From: Mangrovactinospora gilvigrisea
Lineage (GTDB): Bacteria; Actinomycetota; Actinomycetes; Streptomycetales; Streptomycetaceae
DNA: 64,000 nucleotides
NCBI RefSeq assembly: GCF_001879105.1
Contig: NZ_MLCF01000043.1
Coordinates: forward strand, 62,001-126,000
Direction: 5' to 3'
Position 1 is the first letter of the stretch; each line of letters opens with the position of its first letter. A program made the position numbers and the translations under genes. Below, piece after piece: positions 20,852 through 28,334 of the stretch. Under the pieces are notes generated by a model. That model worked only from the letters and a program-made list of their open reading frames with translations. It did no database searches and was not told the DNA's origin.

Positions 20852-21955
20852 CTACTGGTCGTCGGTGGACCGGGACCAGGAGTCGCCGTTGTTGCCGCGG
20901 TTGTCCTCGTCGCGGTTGCCGCCGTCGCCGCCGCCGGAGCGGGAGCCGGTGAAGACGTTGCGCAGCCGGCTGCCGACGTCGCCGGCGCCGCCGGCCACGT
21001 CCTTGAGGATGCCGAGCAGCGGGTCGCTGCTGCTCTTGGCCTTGTCGGCGTAGTGGTCCGCGCCCTTCTTGAACTCCTCGCGGATGGAGCTGCTGCGGTC
21101 GTCCTCGCGGCGCGGGTACTCGCCCTCCAGGATGCGCTCGTAGTCGCCGCTCTCCACCCACTCCTTGAGCTCGGCGCAGCGCACCGCGGTGAAGGGGTGC
21201 GACTGCGGCAGGACGGCGAGCACCTTCAGGACGCTGTCGCGCACGTCGCTGGTGTTGCGGTACTCCTCGGCCTGCTTGAGGAAGGCGTCGATGTTCATCT
21301 CGGCGAGGTGCGCGCCGCCGGCGAGCTTCATCAGGGCGCGCTGCGAAGCCTGGAGGTCCTGGCCGACCAGCAGGCCGGCGCGGTCGCAGGACAGCTCGGA
21401 CTTCCGGAACCACTCCAGCAGGGCCAGGATCAGCGCCCGGATGGCGATGGTGCCGAGCGGCAGCCACGCCAGGGCGGTGGCGAGCCGGGTGAGGATGAGC
21501 AGCATGGTGCGGTAGACCGCGTGGCCGGACATCGCGTGCCCGACCTCGTGGCCGATCACCGAGCGCAGCTCCTCCTCGTCCATCAGGTCCACCAGGCCGG
21601 TGGTGACCACGATGATCGGCTTGTCCATGCCGATGCAGAAGGCGTTGGGGATCGGGTCCTGCTGGACGTAGAGGGTGGGCACCTCTTCGAGGTCGAGGAT
21701 GTACGCCGCGTCCCGGACCATGTTGTGGATGTCGGTGAACTGCTGCTCCGAGGCGCGCACCGCGGTGGCCAGGAACAGCAGGCGAATCGATCGCTCCGAG
21801 AAGAGGCCGGCCATCTTCTTCAGGACGATGTCGAAGCCGGCCATGGAGCGCAGCGCGGTGAGCGCGGAGCGATCGGCCGGGTGCTCGTAGGCGCGCGAGG
21901 AGATCCCCGGGAATCGGGTCCTGTTGCGACTGGGTGAGTTGTTGGCGTCTGTCAT
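20852..21955 (-). CDS. M48-family membrane metalloprotease (HtpX-like)
   Basis: A 367-residue zinc metallopeptidase with HEVGH at 136-140 (IGHEVGHAMSGH) and a downstream Glu-containing helix (KSELSCDRAGLL) supplying the third zinc ligand. A hydrophobic stretch follows the HExxH (about 145-175), suggesting membrane attachment. The C-terminal 60 residues are Gly/Asp/Asn/Ser-rich and disordered. M48 enzymes such as HtpX take part in membrane protein quality control, but this subfamily's substrate is unknown. The gene is transcribed alone, opposite to its neighbours. Confidence 0.8.
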   Translation of the reverse strand: MTDANNSPSRNRTRFPGISSRAYEHPADRSALTALRSMAGFDIVLKKMAGLFSERSIRLLFLATAVRASEQQFTDIHNMVRDAAYILDLEEVPTLYVQQDPIPNAFCIGMDKPIIVVTTGLVDLMDEEELRSVIGHEVGHAMSGHAVYRTMLLILTRLATALAWLPLGTIAIRALILALLEWFRKSELSCDRAGLLVGQDLQASQRALMKLAGGAHLAEMNIDAFLKQAEEYRNTSDVRDSVLKVLAVLPQSHPFTAVRCAELKEWVESGDYERILEGEYPRREDDRSSSIREEFKKGADHYADKAKSSSDPLLGILKDVAGGAGDVGSRLRNVFTGSRSGGGDGGNRDEDNRGNNGDSWSRSTDDQ

Positions 21956-22098
21956 CGCCTTGCTACCCCCTGCTCGTTCCGGTTGGTGGCCACACTACGG
22001 CCCTGGGGCCGCTTTCGTACGGTTGCCGCCCGCGCGAAGTCCCGCGAGGGGGCGGCGCTACCCTTTGGGGCGAACTGTCGACGAATGGAAGTACCGAG

Positions 22099-22260
22099 AT
22101 GGGTTCCACCGTGGGTGCCGCCGCACTGCTTGCGCTGTCGCAGAGCCAGCAGGACAACGTCCACACCGGGCCGGGATTCCTCCGCTGGGTCGTGATCGGC
22201 CTGGTGGTGGGTGTGGTCCTGGTCGGATGGGTGGTGCTGCGCGGGTACGGCAAGCGCTGA
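22099..22260 (+). CDS. Small single-span membrane protein (53 aa)
   Basis: A 53-residue protein with a short polar N-terminus and one transmembrane helix (about 29-47, VVIGLVVGVVLVGWVVL) ending in a basic RGYGKR tail. ATG 22099 has a GGAAG eight bases upstream, and a possible -10 box TACCCT lies at 22059-22064. Function unknown. Length, helix and GC-ending codons support a real gene, but the case rests on composition. Confidence 0.5.
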   Translation: MGSTVGAAALLALSQSQQDNVHTGPGFLRWVVIGLVVGVVLVGWVVLRGYGKR

Positions 22261-22333
22261 CGCGTCCGTGGCCGCGGCACCTCGATCCGGTCGCTCCGTC
22301 GTCATCACCTGGTCGGACGAGCGAGGTCGGCGG

Positions 22334-22361
22334 TTGGTTCCCGAGCGGGCGGCCGTAGGAT
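22334..22361 (+). promoter_or_regulatory. Promoter for the small gene upstream of nadD
   Basis: TTGGTT (22334-22339), a 16-base spacer and TAGGAT (22356-22361) resemble a housekeeping-sigma promoter. Predicted start is near 22368. Confidence 0.5.
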
Positions 22362-22445
22362 ACGGGGGATCGCTCAGCACATCACCGCATCAGACGGCAG
22401 CGGCGTCGGGGGACGCCGCGTCAGGAAGCAGAGGGACGGCCTCCG

Positions 22446-22598
22446 ATGAGCCCCACCGCGCTCCACGCGCTCAACACTCTCGCCGAGGGCGGCACGCCGA
22501 ATCACGAGAGCCTCTCGCCGCTGGCTGTCGGCGGGTCGGCGTTCCTGATCCTGCTGGCGCTGCTCTTCATCGTCACCCGCTTCAACAAGGACCGCTGA
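22446..22598 (+). CDS. Small membrane protein upstream of nadD (50 aa)
   Basis: A 50-residue protein: [16 protein letters not shown], then [12 protein letters not shown], one hydrophobic helix ([11 protein letters not shown]) and the basic end TRFNKDR. I recall similar tiny proteins with a terminal RFN(R/K)DR directly before nadD in other streptomycetes, but no function. A GAGGGA precedes ATG 22446. It stops 85 bases before nadD, which has its own -10 box. Confidence 0.65.
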   Translation: MSPTALHALNTLAEGGTPNHESLSPLAVGGSAFLILLALLFIVTRFNKDR

Positions 22599-22683
22599 AC
22601 GCCGCCGCGCCGGCCGGCGGCCGCGCCCGGGTGCGCGTCCCCGGCCGCGGCGGCGCCGTCCGGCACAGGTAGGCTGCATCGCC

Positions 22684-23307
22684 ATGACTGCTGAACCGGC
22701 GGACCGCGCCGCCCGAAGCCGCGGCAGGCGGCTGGGCGTGATGGGCGGCACGTTCGACCCGATCCACCACGGGCACCTGGTGGCGGCCAGCGAGGTCGCC
22801 AACATGTTCGACCTGGACGAGGTCGTCTTCGTGCCGACCGGCCGGCCGTGGCAGAAGAGCGACCAGCTGGTCTCCCCGGCGGAGGACCGCTATCTGATGA
22901 CGGTCATCGCCACCGCGGAGAATCCGCAGTTCTCGGTGAGCCGCATCGACATCGACCGCGGCGGGCCGACGTACACCACCGACACGCTGGCGGATCTCCG
23001 CGCCGAGAATCCGGACGCCGAGCTCTTCTTCATCACCGGCGCCGACGCGCTCAACCAGATCCTGTCCTGGCGGCGCCCCGGAGACCTCTTCGACCAGGCG
23101 CATTTCATCGGAGTGACCCGCCCGGGGCACACTCTCACCGACCCGGGTTTCCCGGCGGGGAGCGTCTCGCTGGTCGAGGTTCCGGCGCTCGCCATCTCCT
23201 CGACGGACTGCCGCGCGAGAGTGGCCAAGGGGCAGCCGATCTGGTACCTCGTACCGGATGGAGTCGTGCGCTACATCAGCAAGCGCCGCCTGTACCGCGA
23301 CGGCTGA
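22684..23307 (+). CDS. nadD: Nicotinate-nucleotide adenylyltransferase
   Basis: A 207-residue nucleotidyltransferase converting nicotinate mononucleotide and ATP to deamido-NAD. The family signatures are [15 protein letters not shown] (residues 18-32) with the catalytic HxGH and the C-terminal [10 protein letters not shown] (ISST.R motif). The first 16 residues are an unconserved extension. TAGGCT (22670-22675) ends nine bases before ATG 22684, so the mRNA is leaderless or nearly so. The following genes (LCP-like, rsfS, histidine phosphatase) keep the usual nadD-rsfS neighbourhood. Confidence 0.95.
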   Translation: MTAEPADRAARSRGRRLGVMGGTFDPIHHGHLVAASEVANMFDLDEVVFVPTGRPWQKSDQLVSPAEDRYLMTVIATAENPQFSVSRIDIDRGGPTYTTDTLADLRAENPDAELFFITGADALNQILSWRRPGDLFDQAHFIGVTRPGHTLTDPGFPAGSVSLVEVPALAISSTDCRARVAKGQPIWYLVPDGVVRYISKRRLYRDG

Positions 23308-23369
23308 CTCGTTGTTTGAGTAGCGTAGCGCCCCAGGGGGTGCAGGCACGTATCGGCGGAAGGGGCCAA

Positions 23370-25067
23370 GTGTCCGGAAGCAACGGCTGGGGTTACGGCG
23401 GGGACGACCCGTACGACCCCCACGCGCCCCGTCAGCAGCACGAGCAGCACCCCGATCAGCAGCAACAGCAGTACGAGCAGCAGCACCAGCAGCAGTACGG
23501 CTACGACGACACCTACGGCGGCGGCTACTCCGACCAGCAGGGCCAGCAGCAGGGCCAGGGCTACTACGACACGTACGCGGGCCAGTACCAGCAGGTACCG
23601 CAGACGCCGCAGTCTCCTCCCCCGAACCAGTACGAACAGCAGTACGGCGCGCAATATGCCCAACCGCAACCGTCGATGTACGACACCGGCCAGACCAGCG
23701 GCGCCGGCTACGACACCGCCCAGTTCCAGGCCGGCCAGTTCGACACCGGCCAGCAGTGGGCCGTCCCGCAGCAGAACCCGCAGCACCAGGTGCCGGGGCA
23801 GCGGCAGCCCGGCGCCGACGAGGGCGGCGGCCAGGACCCGTACGAGACCGGCCAGTTCGCGTTCGCCCAGGAGGACACCGAGAAGTCCGAGGACGCGATC
23901 GACTGGCTGAAGTTCGCCGAGACCCGCAGCGAGCGGCGCGACGAGAAGAAGCGCCGCTCCCGCGGCCGCGTCCGGATCCTCGCCGTGCTGCTGGTGATCT
24001 GCCTGGCGGGCGGCGGGGGTTGGCTGTGGTGGAGCCACCGCGGCGGCTCGGACACGGCGGCGGCCGCGGGCGGGGGCGGCCAGCGCAACACCATCGTGGT
24101 GACGCTGCGCGACCTCAAGGGCGTCACCTCCAACGTGATGCTGGTCGACAACGCCTCCGCGAAGTCCGGCAGCACCCTGCTGCTCCCCTCCAACCTTCAG
24201 CTGCCCTCCGGCGACGTGGGCACCGTCACCATGGGCCAGTCGCTCGACCAGCTGGGCCCCTCGGGCACCCGCGACGCGCTCTCCACGCTGCTGGGCGCGA
24301 ACATCTCCGGCTCCTGGCGGCTCGACTCGCCCTTCCTCTCCACCCTCGTCGACAAGGTGGGCGGCATCACCCTCGACGCCGACACCGCGATCTCGCAGGG
24401 CGGCAAGGAGGTGCTGCACAAGGGCAGCAACAGCGGCGTCAACGGCGCCACCGCCATGGCGTACGCCACCTACCAGGCCAAGGGCGAGGGCGACAACACG
24501 CGGCTGGCCCGCTTCGGGCAGGTGATGGACGGCGTGCTGCAGCAGATGCCGACCAGCCAGCAGGGCGCCACCGCCGTGGTCAACGCCATGGGCGCGGTGC
24601 TCGACCCGTCGCTGCCGGCGAACAAGCTGGGCGCCTCGCTCGCCGCGCTCGCCAAGGAGCGGCAGGGCGGCAAGTACCGCACGGTCTCGCTCCCGGTGGC
24701 CGGCAACGGCACCCTGCCGGACGGCGCCGCCGGCCAGGTGGTCAGCACCGTGCTGGGCACCTCCATCAAGAAGTCCGCCGAGGGCGCGGCCCGGGTGACG
24801 CTGAGCAACGGCAGCGGCAGCGCCAAAACGGGGTCCGCCGCGCAGGCGTCGCTCACCAACGGCGGCTACAGCATGCTGCCGGGCGGCGGCAACGTCTCCG
24901 TCCGGGCCAAGTCGCAGATCGCCTACACCGATCCGTCGAACAAGGCGGACGCCCTGGACATCGCCAAGACGCTGGGCCTGCCGGCGGGCGACGTGGCCGC
25001 CACCAAGGCCAAGATCTCCGGTGATGTGGCGGTCACCATCGGCCAGGACTACAAGCCCCAGGGGTGA
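23370..25067 (+). CDS. LytR-CpsA-Psr-like membrane protein with LytR_C domain, degenerate active site
   Basis: A 565-residue protein. Residues 1-175 are Gln/Tyr/Gly/Pro-rich and cytoplasmic, a transmembrane helix spans about 203-220, an LCP-like domain follows (about 235-400) and a LytR_C-type domain ends the protein. LCP enzymes attach anionic polymers to peptidoglycan. The basic motif R378-x2-R381-x2-Q384 is present, but the usual PRD phosphate-binding motif reads P-S274-N275, so catalysis in the normal way is doubtful. GTG 23370 follows GGAAGGGG. The place between nadD and rsfS is typical for this gene in streptomycetes. Confidence 0.8.
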   Translation: MSGSNGWGYGGDDPYDPHAPRQQHEQHPDQQQQQYEQQHQQQYGYDDTYGGGYSDQQGQQQGQGYYDTYAGQYQQVPQTPQSPPPNQYEQQYGAQYAQPQPSMYDTGQTSGAGYDTAQFQAGQFDTGQQWAVPQQNPQHQVPGQRQPGADEGGGQDPYETGQFAFAQEDTEKSEDAIDWLKFAETRSERRDEKKRRSRGRVRILAVLLVICLAGGGGWLWWSHRGGSDTAAAAGGGGQRNTIVVTLRDLKGVTSNVMLVDNASAKSGSTLLLPSNLQLPSGDVGTVTMGQSLDQLGPSGTRDALSTLLGANISGSWRLDSPFLSTLVDKVGGITLDADTAISQGGKEVLHKGSNSGVNGATAMAYATYQAKGEGDNTRLARFGQVMDGVLQQMPTSQQGATAVVNAMGAVLDPSLPANKLGASLAALAKERQGGKYRTVSLPVAGNGTLPDGAAGQVVSTVLGTSIKKSAEGAARVTLSNGSGSAKTGSAAQASLTNGGYSMLPGGGNVSVRAKSQIAYTDPSNKADALDIAKTLGLPAGDVAATKAKISGDVAVTIGQDYKPQG

Positions 25068-25193
25068 GCCGCGGTTCCCCCGCGCGGCGGCCGCGGGGGA
25101 AATCGTGTGCCGGGTTCCGGGCGCGGCATGAGAACCTTGGGACTGGACACGGCTCAGCCGTGCCCGCCCCCGTCTCCGACCCGAGAGCATGAC

Positions 25194-25652
25194 GTGACCG
25201 CAACCGACCGGGCCCTGCAGCTGGTCGCCGAGGCCGCCCTGGCCGCCGACGACAAGCTGGCCCACGACATCATCGCCTACGACGTCAGCGACGTCCTCGG
25301 CATCACCGACGCCTTCGTGCTCGCGTCCGCCGCCAACGACCGCCAGGTGAAGGCGATCGTCGAGGAGGTCGAGGCGCGGATCGCCCGCGAGCTGGGCGAG
25401 AAGCCGGTGCGCCGCGAGGGCGAGCGCGACGGCCGCTGGGTGCTGCTCGACTACATCGACATCGTGGTGCACGTGCAGCACTCCGAGGAGCGCGTCTACT
25501 ACGCGCTGGAGCGGTTGTGGAAGGACTGCCCCGTGCTGGAGCTGCCCGGCGAGGTCGCCGAGCAGAGCCGCGGCCGGCGGGCCGCCGCCGACCCGTCCGA
25601 GGAGTCCGGCACCGTGGTCGGCTTCCCGGGCGCCGCCGGGGGAGACCTCTGA
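25194..25652 (+). CDS. rsfS: Ribosomal silencing factor RsfS
   Basis: A 152-residue protein of the RsfS/YbeB/Iojap family, which binds L14 and blocks subunit joining when nutrients are short. Family sequence is clear in LAHDIIAYDVSDVLGITDAFVLASA and LLDYIDIVVHVQHSEERVYYALERLW; about 35 extra acidic residues follow. GTG 25194 is preferred over an upstream in-frame start at 25107 because the latter adds unrelated sequence. The stop overlaps the next gene's start (CTGA). Confidence 0.92.
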   Translation: MTATDRALQLVAEAALAADDKLAHDIIAYDVSDVLGITDAFVLASAANDRQVKAIVEEVEARIARELGEKPVRREGERDGRWVLLDYIDIVVHVQHSEERVYYALERLWKDCPVLELPGEVAEQSRGRRAAADPSEESGTVVGFPGAAGGDL

Positions 25653-26302
25653 CCGCCGGGCAGCGCCGCGGCCGCCGCATCATCCTGTGGCGGCACGGGC
25701 GCACCTCGTGGAACCGGGAGCGCCGCTTCCAGGGCAGCACCGACATCCCGCTGGACGAGACCGGGACCGCGCAGGCGGCCCGGTCCGCCCGCGTGCTCGC
25801 CGCGCTGCGGCCGGACGCCATCATCGCCTCCGACCTGCAGCGGGCCGCGGCCACCGGCAAGGCGCTCGCCGAGCTGACGGACCTTCCGATCACCCTCCGC
25901 CCGGAGCTGCGGGAGACCTTCGCCGGCCGCTGGCAGGGCATCACCTGGGACGAGATCGAGGACCGCTTCGGCGCCGAACTGGCCGCCTTCCGCCGCGGCG
26001 AGGAGGTGCGGCGCGGCGGGGACGGCGAACTGGAGACCGAGGTCGCCGAGCGCTCCGTGCCCGCCGTGCTGGAGGCCGCGGACGAGCTGCCGGACGGCGG
26101 CACCCTGGTGGTGGCGAGCCACGGCGGGACGATCCGGATCACCATCGCCGCGCTGATCGGCCTGCACCGGGAGAACTGGAGTTCGCTGGGCGGACTCTCG
26201 AACTGCTGCTGGTCGGTGCTGAGCGAGAGCGACCGCGGCTGGCGGCTCACCGAGCACAACGCGGGCTCCCTCCCCGAGCCGGTCGTCGGCGACGACACCT
26301 GA
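25649..26302 (+). CDS. Histidine phosphatase family protein (phosphoglycerate-mutase-like)
   Basis: A 217-residue branch-1 histidine phosphatase. The catalytic LWRHGRTSWN is near residue 14, followed by the SDLQRAAAT segment, the acid ELRETFAGRW and the second His in VVASHGGT. The physiological substrate is unknown. No ATG, GTG or TTG exists in frame before the catalytic motif, except far upstream inside the rsfS shadow. A CTG at 25649 overlaps the rsfS stop as CTGA and has GGGGGAG six bases upstream, so translation probably starts there, coupled to rsfS. Confidence 0.82.
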   Translation: MTAGQRRGRRIILWRHGRTSWNRERRFQGSTDIPLDETGTAQAARSARVLAALRPDAIIASDLQRAAATGKALAELTDLPITLRPELRETFAGRWQGITWDEIEDRFGAELAAFRRGEEVRRGGDGELETEVAERSVPAVLEAADELPDGGTLVVASHGGTIRITIAALIGLHRENWSSLGGLSNCCWSVLSESDRGWRLTEHNAGSLPEPVVGDDT

Positions 26303-26305
26303 TTT

Positions 26306-26333
26306 TTGCGAACCGGCCCCGACCGGCTAAGCT
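26306..26333 (+). promoter_or_regulatory. Promoter of the first tRNA-Ala gene
   Basis: TTGCGA (26306-26311), a 16-base spacer and TAAGCT (26328-26333), about 48 bases upstream of the tRNA. The context and spacing fit a housekeeping promoter. Confidence 0.55.
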
Positions 26334-26380
26334 TTCCGACGTCGGAGCCGCGGAGCACACCGCGGGCCGGCGCACCGCGC

Positions 26381-26453
<73 letters not shown>

Positions 26454-26469
26454 CTCCGAACCACCGGAC

Positions 26470-26501
26470 GATCCCGTCGGGCCCAACGGCCCGGCGGGAT
26501 C
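26470..26501 (+). terminator. Terminator after the first tRNA-Ala
   Basis: A 14-bp stem (one G-U pair) with a CAAC loop, 16 bases after the tRNA. Confidence 0.75.
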
Positions 26502-26702
26502 TTCGCGTTGGGGCGCGCGGGGACCTTCCGGGCCATCGGGGCCATCGGTGCGTCCGCGACGAAGGGGGAGCGGGTGGACGCCTGACGGCATGCCCGGCCG
26601 GGCGCCGCACCGCCCGAAACGGATTCGGTTTTCCCGCAGCCGCCGTGTACAGTACTTCTTGCCGCCGCGGAGCTGGAGAAGCGCCGCGGAGGTCCACATC
26701 TC

Positions 26703-26775
<73 letters not shown>

Positions 26776-26784
26776 CATCCCCAA

Positions 26785-26818
26785 GATCCCGTCCGAGCCG
26801 CGCGGCCCGGGCGGGATC
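26785..26818 (+). terminator. Terminator after the second tRNA-Ala
   Basis: A 14-bp stem with one mismatch and a GCGC loop, followed by TTTGTCTT. Its outer GATCCCG/CGGGATC arms are shared with the first tRNA's terminator. Confidence 0.78.
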
Positions 26819-26850
26819 TTTGTCTTGCGTGTATTGCGGCAGGGGGCGGG

Positions 26851-28095
26851 GTGTTGGCGAAGGCGCGCGGGACGCTGCCGCTGCGCAGCCGTTCCTTCAG
26901 GCTGCTGTGGACGGCCCGGACGACCTCGCTGACCGGCAGCGCCGTCGGCCAGGTCGGCCTGCTGCTGGCGGTCGCGCACTCGGCGCACGCCGCCGTCGCC
27001 TCCGTGATGCTGCTGATGCTCCTCGGCGACCTCGCCCCCGCGCTGCTGGCGCCGCTCACCGGTGCCCTCGCCGACCGCACCGACCTCAAGCGGCTGATGG
27101 TGGTGCTGGAGCTGGGCCAGGCCGCAGCGACCGCGGCCCTCGGGCTGTGGCTGCCGGCCCTTCCGCTGCTGCTGGCGCTCTTCACCGTCCGCGCGCTCTG
27201 CGGACAGGTCTTCCCCGCGGCGACCCGCGCGGCCGTCCCCGCTCTCGTCGCGGACGCGGACCTGCCCGCGGCCAACGCCGCGCTCGGCTTCGGCGAGAAC
27301 GGCCTGGCCGTGCTGGGCCCGGTGCTCGCCGCGGTGCTGATCCCGGCGGCCGGGATCCGCGGGCTGCTGCTGATCGACGCGGCCACCTTCGCCGCCTCCG
27401 CCCTGCTGCTGACCGGGTTGCCGCGGATCGCCACCCGGGAGGCCGCCGCGGACGCCGCGGACGGCGAGCCGTCCTTCCTGCTGCACGCCGGCCGGGGCCT
27501 CGCCTTCCTGTGGCGGACGGCCGGCATGCGGCTGCTCTTCCTCGGCTTCTCCACCGTCGTCCTCTTCAACGCGGTCGACGACATGGGCCTGGTCTTCCTC
27601 GGCAGGCGCACCCTGCACAGCGGCGACTCGGCCACCGGCCTGCTCTTCGCCGGCAGCGCAGCCGGCCTGATCGCGGGCTTCGCGCTGGTCGCCCGGTGGG
27701 GCGGCCGGATCGCCGCGCCGGGGCTGCTGGTGGTCGGCTTCGCGGTGAGCAGCCTCGGCAACCTGCTCACCGGCGCCGCCTGGTCGGTGGGGGTGGTGCT
27801 GGCGCTGCAGGCCGTCCGCGGCGTCGGCCTCGCCGCCCAGGACACCGCCGCTGCCACCGTGGTGCAGCGCACCGTGCCCCGGGAGCTGCAGGGCCGCGCC
27901 TTCGCCAACCTCTACGGCGCCATCGGCCTCGCGGCGGGCGCCTCCTATCTGCTCGGCGGCGTGCTGCTGCAGACGGCGGGCCCGCGCGGCACGTTCGTCG
28001 TCGCCGGGCTCGGCGGCATCCTGACGGCGCTGGTCACGGCCGTGCGGATGGGTGTCCGGGGGGCCGGTCGGGAGCGCTGCGGCGGCGCGGACTAA
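26851..28095 (+). CDS. MFS transporter (about 12 transmembrane segments)
   Basis: A 414-residue major facilitator protein. Visible marks are the opening SFRLLWTARTTSLTGSAVGQV, the loop 2-3 motif GALADRTDLKRLM and alternating hydrophobic segments to the end; ARAVVPAL-like sequence near residue 130 and VPRELQGRAFAN later are typical of the MFS_3/EntS-like exporter group. Substrate unknown; a drug or siderophore exporter is possible. GTG 26851 follows AGGGGG. The next gene, an ABC-F protein, begins 240 bases downstream with its own promoter. Confidence 0.82.
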   Translation: MLAKARGTLPLRSRSFRLLWTARTTSLTGSAVGQVGLLLAVAHSAHAAVASVMLLMLLGDLAPALLAPLTGALADRTDLKRLMVVLELGQAAATAALGLWLPALPLLLALFTVRALCGQVFPAATRAAVPALVADADLPAANAALGFGENGLAVLGPVLAAVLIPAAGIRGLLLIDAATFAASALLLTGLPRIATREAAADAADGEPSFLLHAGRGLAFLWRTAGMRLLFLGFSTVVLFNAVDDMGLVFLGRRTLHSGDSATGLLFAGSAAGLIAGFALVARWGGRIAAPGLLVVGFAVSSLGNLLTGAAWSVGVVLALQAVRGVGLAAQDTAAATVVQRTVPRELQGRAFANLYGAIGLAAGASYLLGGVLLQTAGPRGTFVVAGLGGILTALVTAVRMGVRGAGRERCGGAD

Positions 28096-28165
28096 ATCCC
28101 GGCGTCCCCTCGGGCCCCGCTGTTACCCTGGCGGAGACCTTGCCCCCTGGTTGAGGAGACCGGAC

Positions 28166-28195
28166 ATGGTGGTGGACGACGACATCTCGGGGTGA
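28166..28195 (+). CDS. Putative nine-residue leader peptide (MVVDDDISG) of the ABC-F gene
   Basis: ATG-GTG-GTG-GAC-GAC-GAC-ATC-TCG-GGG-TGA with a strong GAGGAG seven bases upstream, about 30 bases after a probable transcription start (TACCCT -10 box at 28124-28129). It ends inside one hairpin and lies just before a terminator hairpin, the arrangement of a ribosome-monitored attenuator. The three Val/Asp blocks may be where a drug-bound ribosome stalls. That it is translated is inferred. Confidence 0.6.
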   Translation: MVVDDDISG

Positions 28196-28237
28196 TCCCC
28201 GGGTGCGACGGGTCGCCGGCCGGTGCGTGAGCGCACC
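28186..28237 (+). promoter_or_regulatory. Alternative RNA structures of the ABC-F leader (stop-codon hairpin and antiterminator)
   Basis: A hairpin CTCGGGG-TGAT-CCCCGGG (28186-28203) straddles the leader-peptide stop. The hexamer GGTGCG occurs twice, at 28202-28207 and 28222-28227, and both copies can pair with CGCACC at 28232-28237. Pairing of the first copy would break the terminator; the stop-codon hairpin overlaps the first copy. The structures are therefore mutually exclusive. Confidence 0.6.
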
Positions 28238-28253
28238 GCGGCCGCAGCGACCC
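28210..28253 (+). terminator. Leader terminator (attenuator) before the ABC-F gene
   Basis: An 18-bp stem with two small bulges and a TGAG loop, followed by CTTTGTCGTT. It lies 81 bases before the ABC-F start codon, between the leader peptide and the gene. Confidence 0.65.
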
Positions 28254-28334
28254 CTTTGTCGTTCCGCCGTTCCGCCGTTCCGTCGTCCCGCCCTGCGTCC
28301 GCAGGTGCCTCCCTCATTCGCGAGGTCCTTCGCC

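Noticed and set aside
23400-23800. CAG-rich repeat as a CRISPR-like or structural DNA repeat
   Set aside because: It encodes the in-frame Gln-rich cytoplasmic tail of the LCP-like protein and has no regular spacer pattern.
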